In this document: one piece after another, positions 62,828-64,000 of the stretch
Position numbering within the stretch: position 1 is the stretch's first letter
How the letters are laid out: each line of letters begins with the position of its first letter
Assembly (NCBI RefSeq): GCF_025153455.1
Contig: NZ_JANZNT010000002.1
Coordinates: 579,479-643,478, forward strand
Source: Sphingomonas sp. BGYR3
Lineage (GTDB): Bacteria; Pseudomonadota; Alphaproteobacteria; Sphingomonadales; Sphingomonadaceae
Reading direction: 5' to 3'
DNA length: 64,000 bases
The notes under the pieces: model-generated
The model's input: the letters and a program-made list of their open reading frames with translations, nothing else
Database searches by the model: none
Told to the model about the DNA's origin: nothing
Translations under genes and position numbers: made by a program

Positions 62828-63835
62828 CTAAGTTCGATAGCTTAGGTACCAGTGCACGAACGCGGTCACGCCGTCGGACAATGGCGTGGTGGGCATATGC
62901 CCGGTCAGGGCCCTCAACAAATCGGGATTGGAATAGGTGAGGGGAACATCGCCGGGCTGCATGGGCAGCATGTTCAGACGGGCCGTCCGGCCGGTCGCCT
63001 GTTCGATGATTCGCACGAAATCCATCAGCGCGGTCGGTTTGCCACCCCCGATATTGACGATGCGATAGGGCGCTTCGGCAGACAGGGTATCGAGGCCCGC
63101 GGGCTCGGTAATGCGGTTGCCCTCATCGGGCGCGCGGTCGGCCAGCGCGACGATGCTGTCGATCAGATCGACGATATAGGTGAAGTCGCGGGCCATCTCG
63201 CCATGGCCGTAAATGTCGATCGGCCGGTCGTTGAGGATCGCGTCGACAAATTTGAACAGCGCCATGTCCGGCCGGCCCCATGGGCCATAGACGGTGAAGA
63301 AGCGGAACATGGTCATCGGCACGCGGGTCAGGTGCGCCTGGGCATGCGCCATTGCCTCCATGCCCTTTTTCGTGGCGGCATAGAGGCTCAGCGGTTCGTC
63401 GGCGCGGTGCCCCTCACTGAACGGCGCATCCCGGTTGGCACCATAGATGGAGGAGGTCGACGCCATCATCAGATGCGCCGGCCTCAGCCGCCCGGCCAGC
63501 GCCAGCACATTCCACGATCCGATCAAGTTGCTGTCGAGATAGGTCAGCGGCGCTTCGATCGAATGGCGCACGCCCGCTTGTCCGGCCAGGTGGATGATGA
63601 CGTCCGGCTGTGCGGCATCGCCCGCCGCATCCAGTGCTGCCCGATCCTCCAGCATCCCCGTATGATGCCGATATCCCTCGAACGCGTTCAGAATGTCGAG
63701 CCGCGCCTGTTTCAACGACACGTCATAATAGGGGGTCATGCCGTCAAAGCCGGTCACGACATGGCCGGCATCCAGCAATCGTTTCGCCAGGTGAAAGCCG
63801 ATAAAGCCTGCCGTGCCGGTAATCAGATAGCGCAT
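62828..63835 (-). CDS. UDP-glucuronate 4-epimerase (predicted)
   Basis: A 335-residue NAD-dependent epimerase. Landmarks are [38 protein letters not shown], the catalytic Tyr-x-x-x-Lys in [35 protein letters not shown] and [13 protein letters not shown]. This pattern is UDP-glucuronate 4-epimerase, giving UDP-galacturonate for surface polysaccharide. It lies just downstream of a UDP-glucose dehydrogenase gene, which would supply its substrate. Confidence 0.88.
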   Translation of the reverse strand: MRYLITGTAGFIGFHLAKRLLDAGHVVTGFDGMTPYYDVSLKQARLDILNAFEGYRHHTGMLEDRAALDAAGDAAQPDVIIHLAGQAGVRHSIEAPLTYLDSNLIGSWNVLALAGRLRPAHLMMASTSSIYGANRDAPFSEGHRADEPLSLYAATKKGMEAMAHAQAHLTRVPMTMFRFFTVYGPWGRPDMALFKFVDAILNDRPIDIYGHGEMARDFTYIVDLIDSIVALADRAPDEGNRITEPAGLDTLSAEAPYRIVNIGGGKPTALMDFVRIIEQATGRTARLNMLPMQPGDVPLTYSNPDLLRALTGHMPTTPLSDGVTAFVHWYLSYRT

Positions 63836-63851
63836 GTTGGATGGGTTCCGA

Positions 63852-64000
63852 TTATTCGGCAACGCCGCCGGCCGGGGGCGACCCTCTGCCGATGGAGGTA
63901 TAGTTGAGGCCAGCCTTTGCGGCTTCGTTTGGTTTGTAGACGTTGCGCAGGTCAACCAGGACGGGCTGGGCAAGGCTGTTCTTGATGCGGGTGAGGTCGA
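63852..64000 (-). CDS. UDP-glucose 6-dehydrogenase, C-terminal end
   Basis: The gene runs off the window; only the last 49 codons are seen. They read [20 protein letters not shown]...NYTSIGRG, the typical end of UDP-glucose dehydrogenases, with TAA at 63852-63854. The product UDP-glucuronate would feed the adjacent epimerase. Confidence 0.82.
   Translation of the reverse strand, partial: DLTRIKNSLAQPVLVDLRNVYKPNEAAKAGLNYTSIGRGSPPAGGVAE

Overview
The window is GC-rich, tightly packed bacterial chromosome that reads as a sphingomonad (Alphaproteobacteria, Sphingomonadales). The pointers are the diketo-hydrolase L-rhamnose pathway, long TonB-dependent receptors next to glycosidases, many Tat-exported enzymes, a sphingan-type priming sugar transferase and kdp genes of alphaproteobacterial type. 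This is inference from gene content; there is no rRNA. No transposase, phage gene or CRISPR array was seen.

Layout. 1-10136 (+): cobalamin uptake and late synthesis: btuB (5' end cut off), cobC/cobD-type decarboxylase, cobO, btuF, btuC, btuD, cobD/cbiB, cobQ, cobT, cobS and an alpha-ribazole phosphatase whose reading frame ends inside an antisense tRNA-Arg gene. 10229-15766: a YhhQ-type queuosine precursor transporter (+), then on the minus strand a Gfo/Idh/MocA oxidoreductase, a phytoene-desaturase-like flavoprotein, cysS and a TM2 protein. cysS contains a striking 230-bp low-GC island. 15828-23939: potassium transport, with kdpF, kdpA, kdpB, kdpC and kdpE on the minus strand (plus a second tiny membrane ORF before kdpF) and kdpD divergent. 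23936-33217: a glycan-use locus with a Tat lipoprotein of the GH144/glycoamylase type, a large TonB-dependent receptor, a LacI regulator, a GH3 beta-glucosidase and a GPH/MFS symporter.

33719-36556 is an orphan MHYT hybrid histidine kinase after a 500-bp gap. 36569-43179 encodes the whole non-phosphorylative L-rhamnose route (dehydrogenase, lactonase, rhamnonate dehydratase, KDR dehydrogenase, diketo-acid hydrolase) under an IclR regulator, plus an L-lactate dehydrogenase that would consume the lactate product; no sugar transporter lies in this cluster. 43268-44306: tRNA-Trp, secE, nusG and a strong terminator. 44353-57571: mixed genes, including a PAS-GGDEF-EAL protein, a fatty-acyl-AMP ligase, recX, a double cold-shock-domain protein, a DUF192 lipoprotein, an aldehyde dehydrogenase, a quinone oxidoreductase, an S41 peptidase, a membrane-anchored AraC regulator, a flavodoxin-fold protein and an M20 peptidase. 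57740-60129: a small membrane protein and glnB-glnA with a candidate sigma-54 promoter. 60246-64000: a CitE-like lyase and exopolysaccharide genes (priming sugar transferase, UDP-glucuronate 4-epimerase, UDP-glucose dehydrogenase cut off by the window end).

Most neighbouring genes overlap or lie within a few bases of each other, so translational coupling is the rule. Several starts are TTG or GTG, and two genes (kdpD, rhamnonate dehydratase) follow tiny leader ORFs that stop on their start codons.
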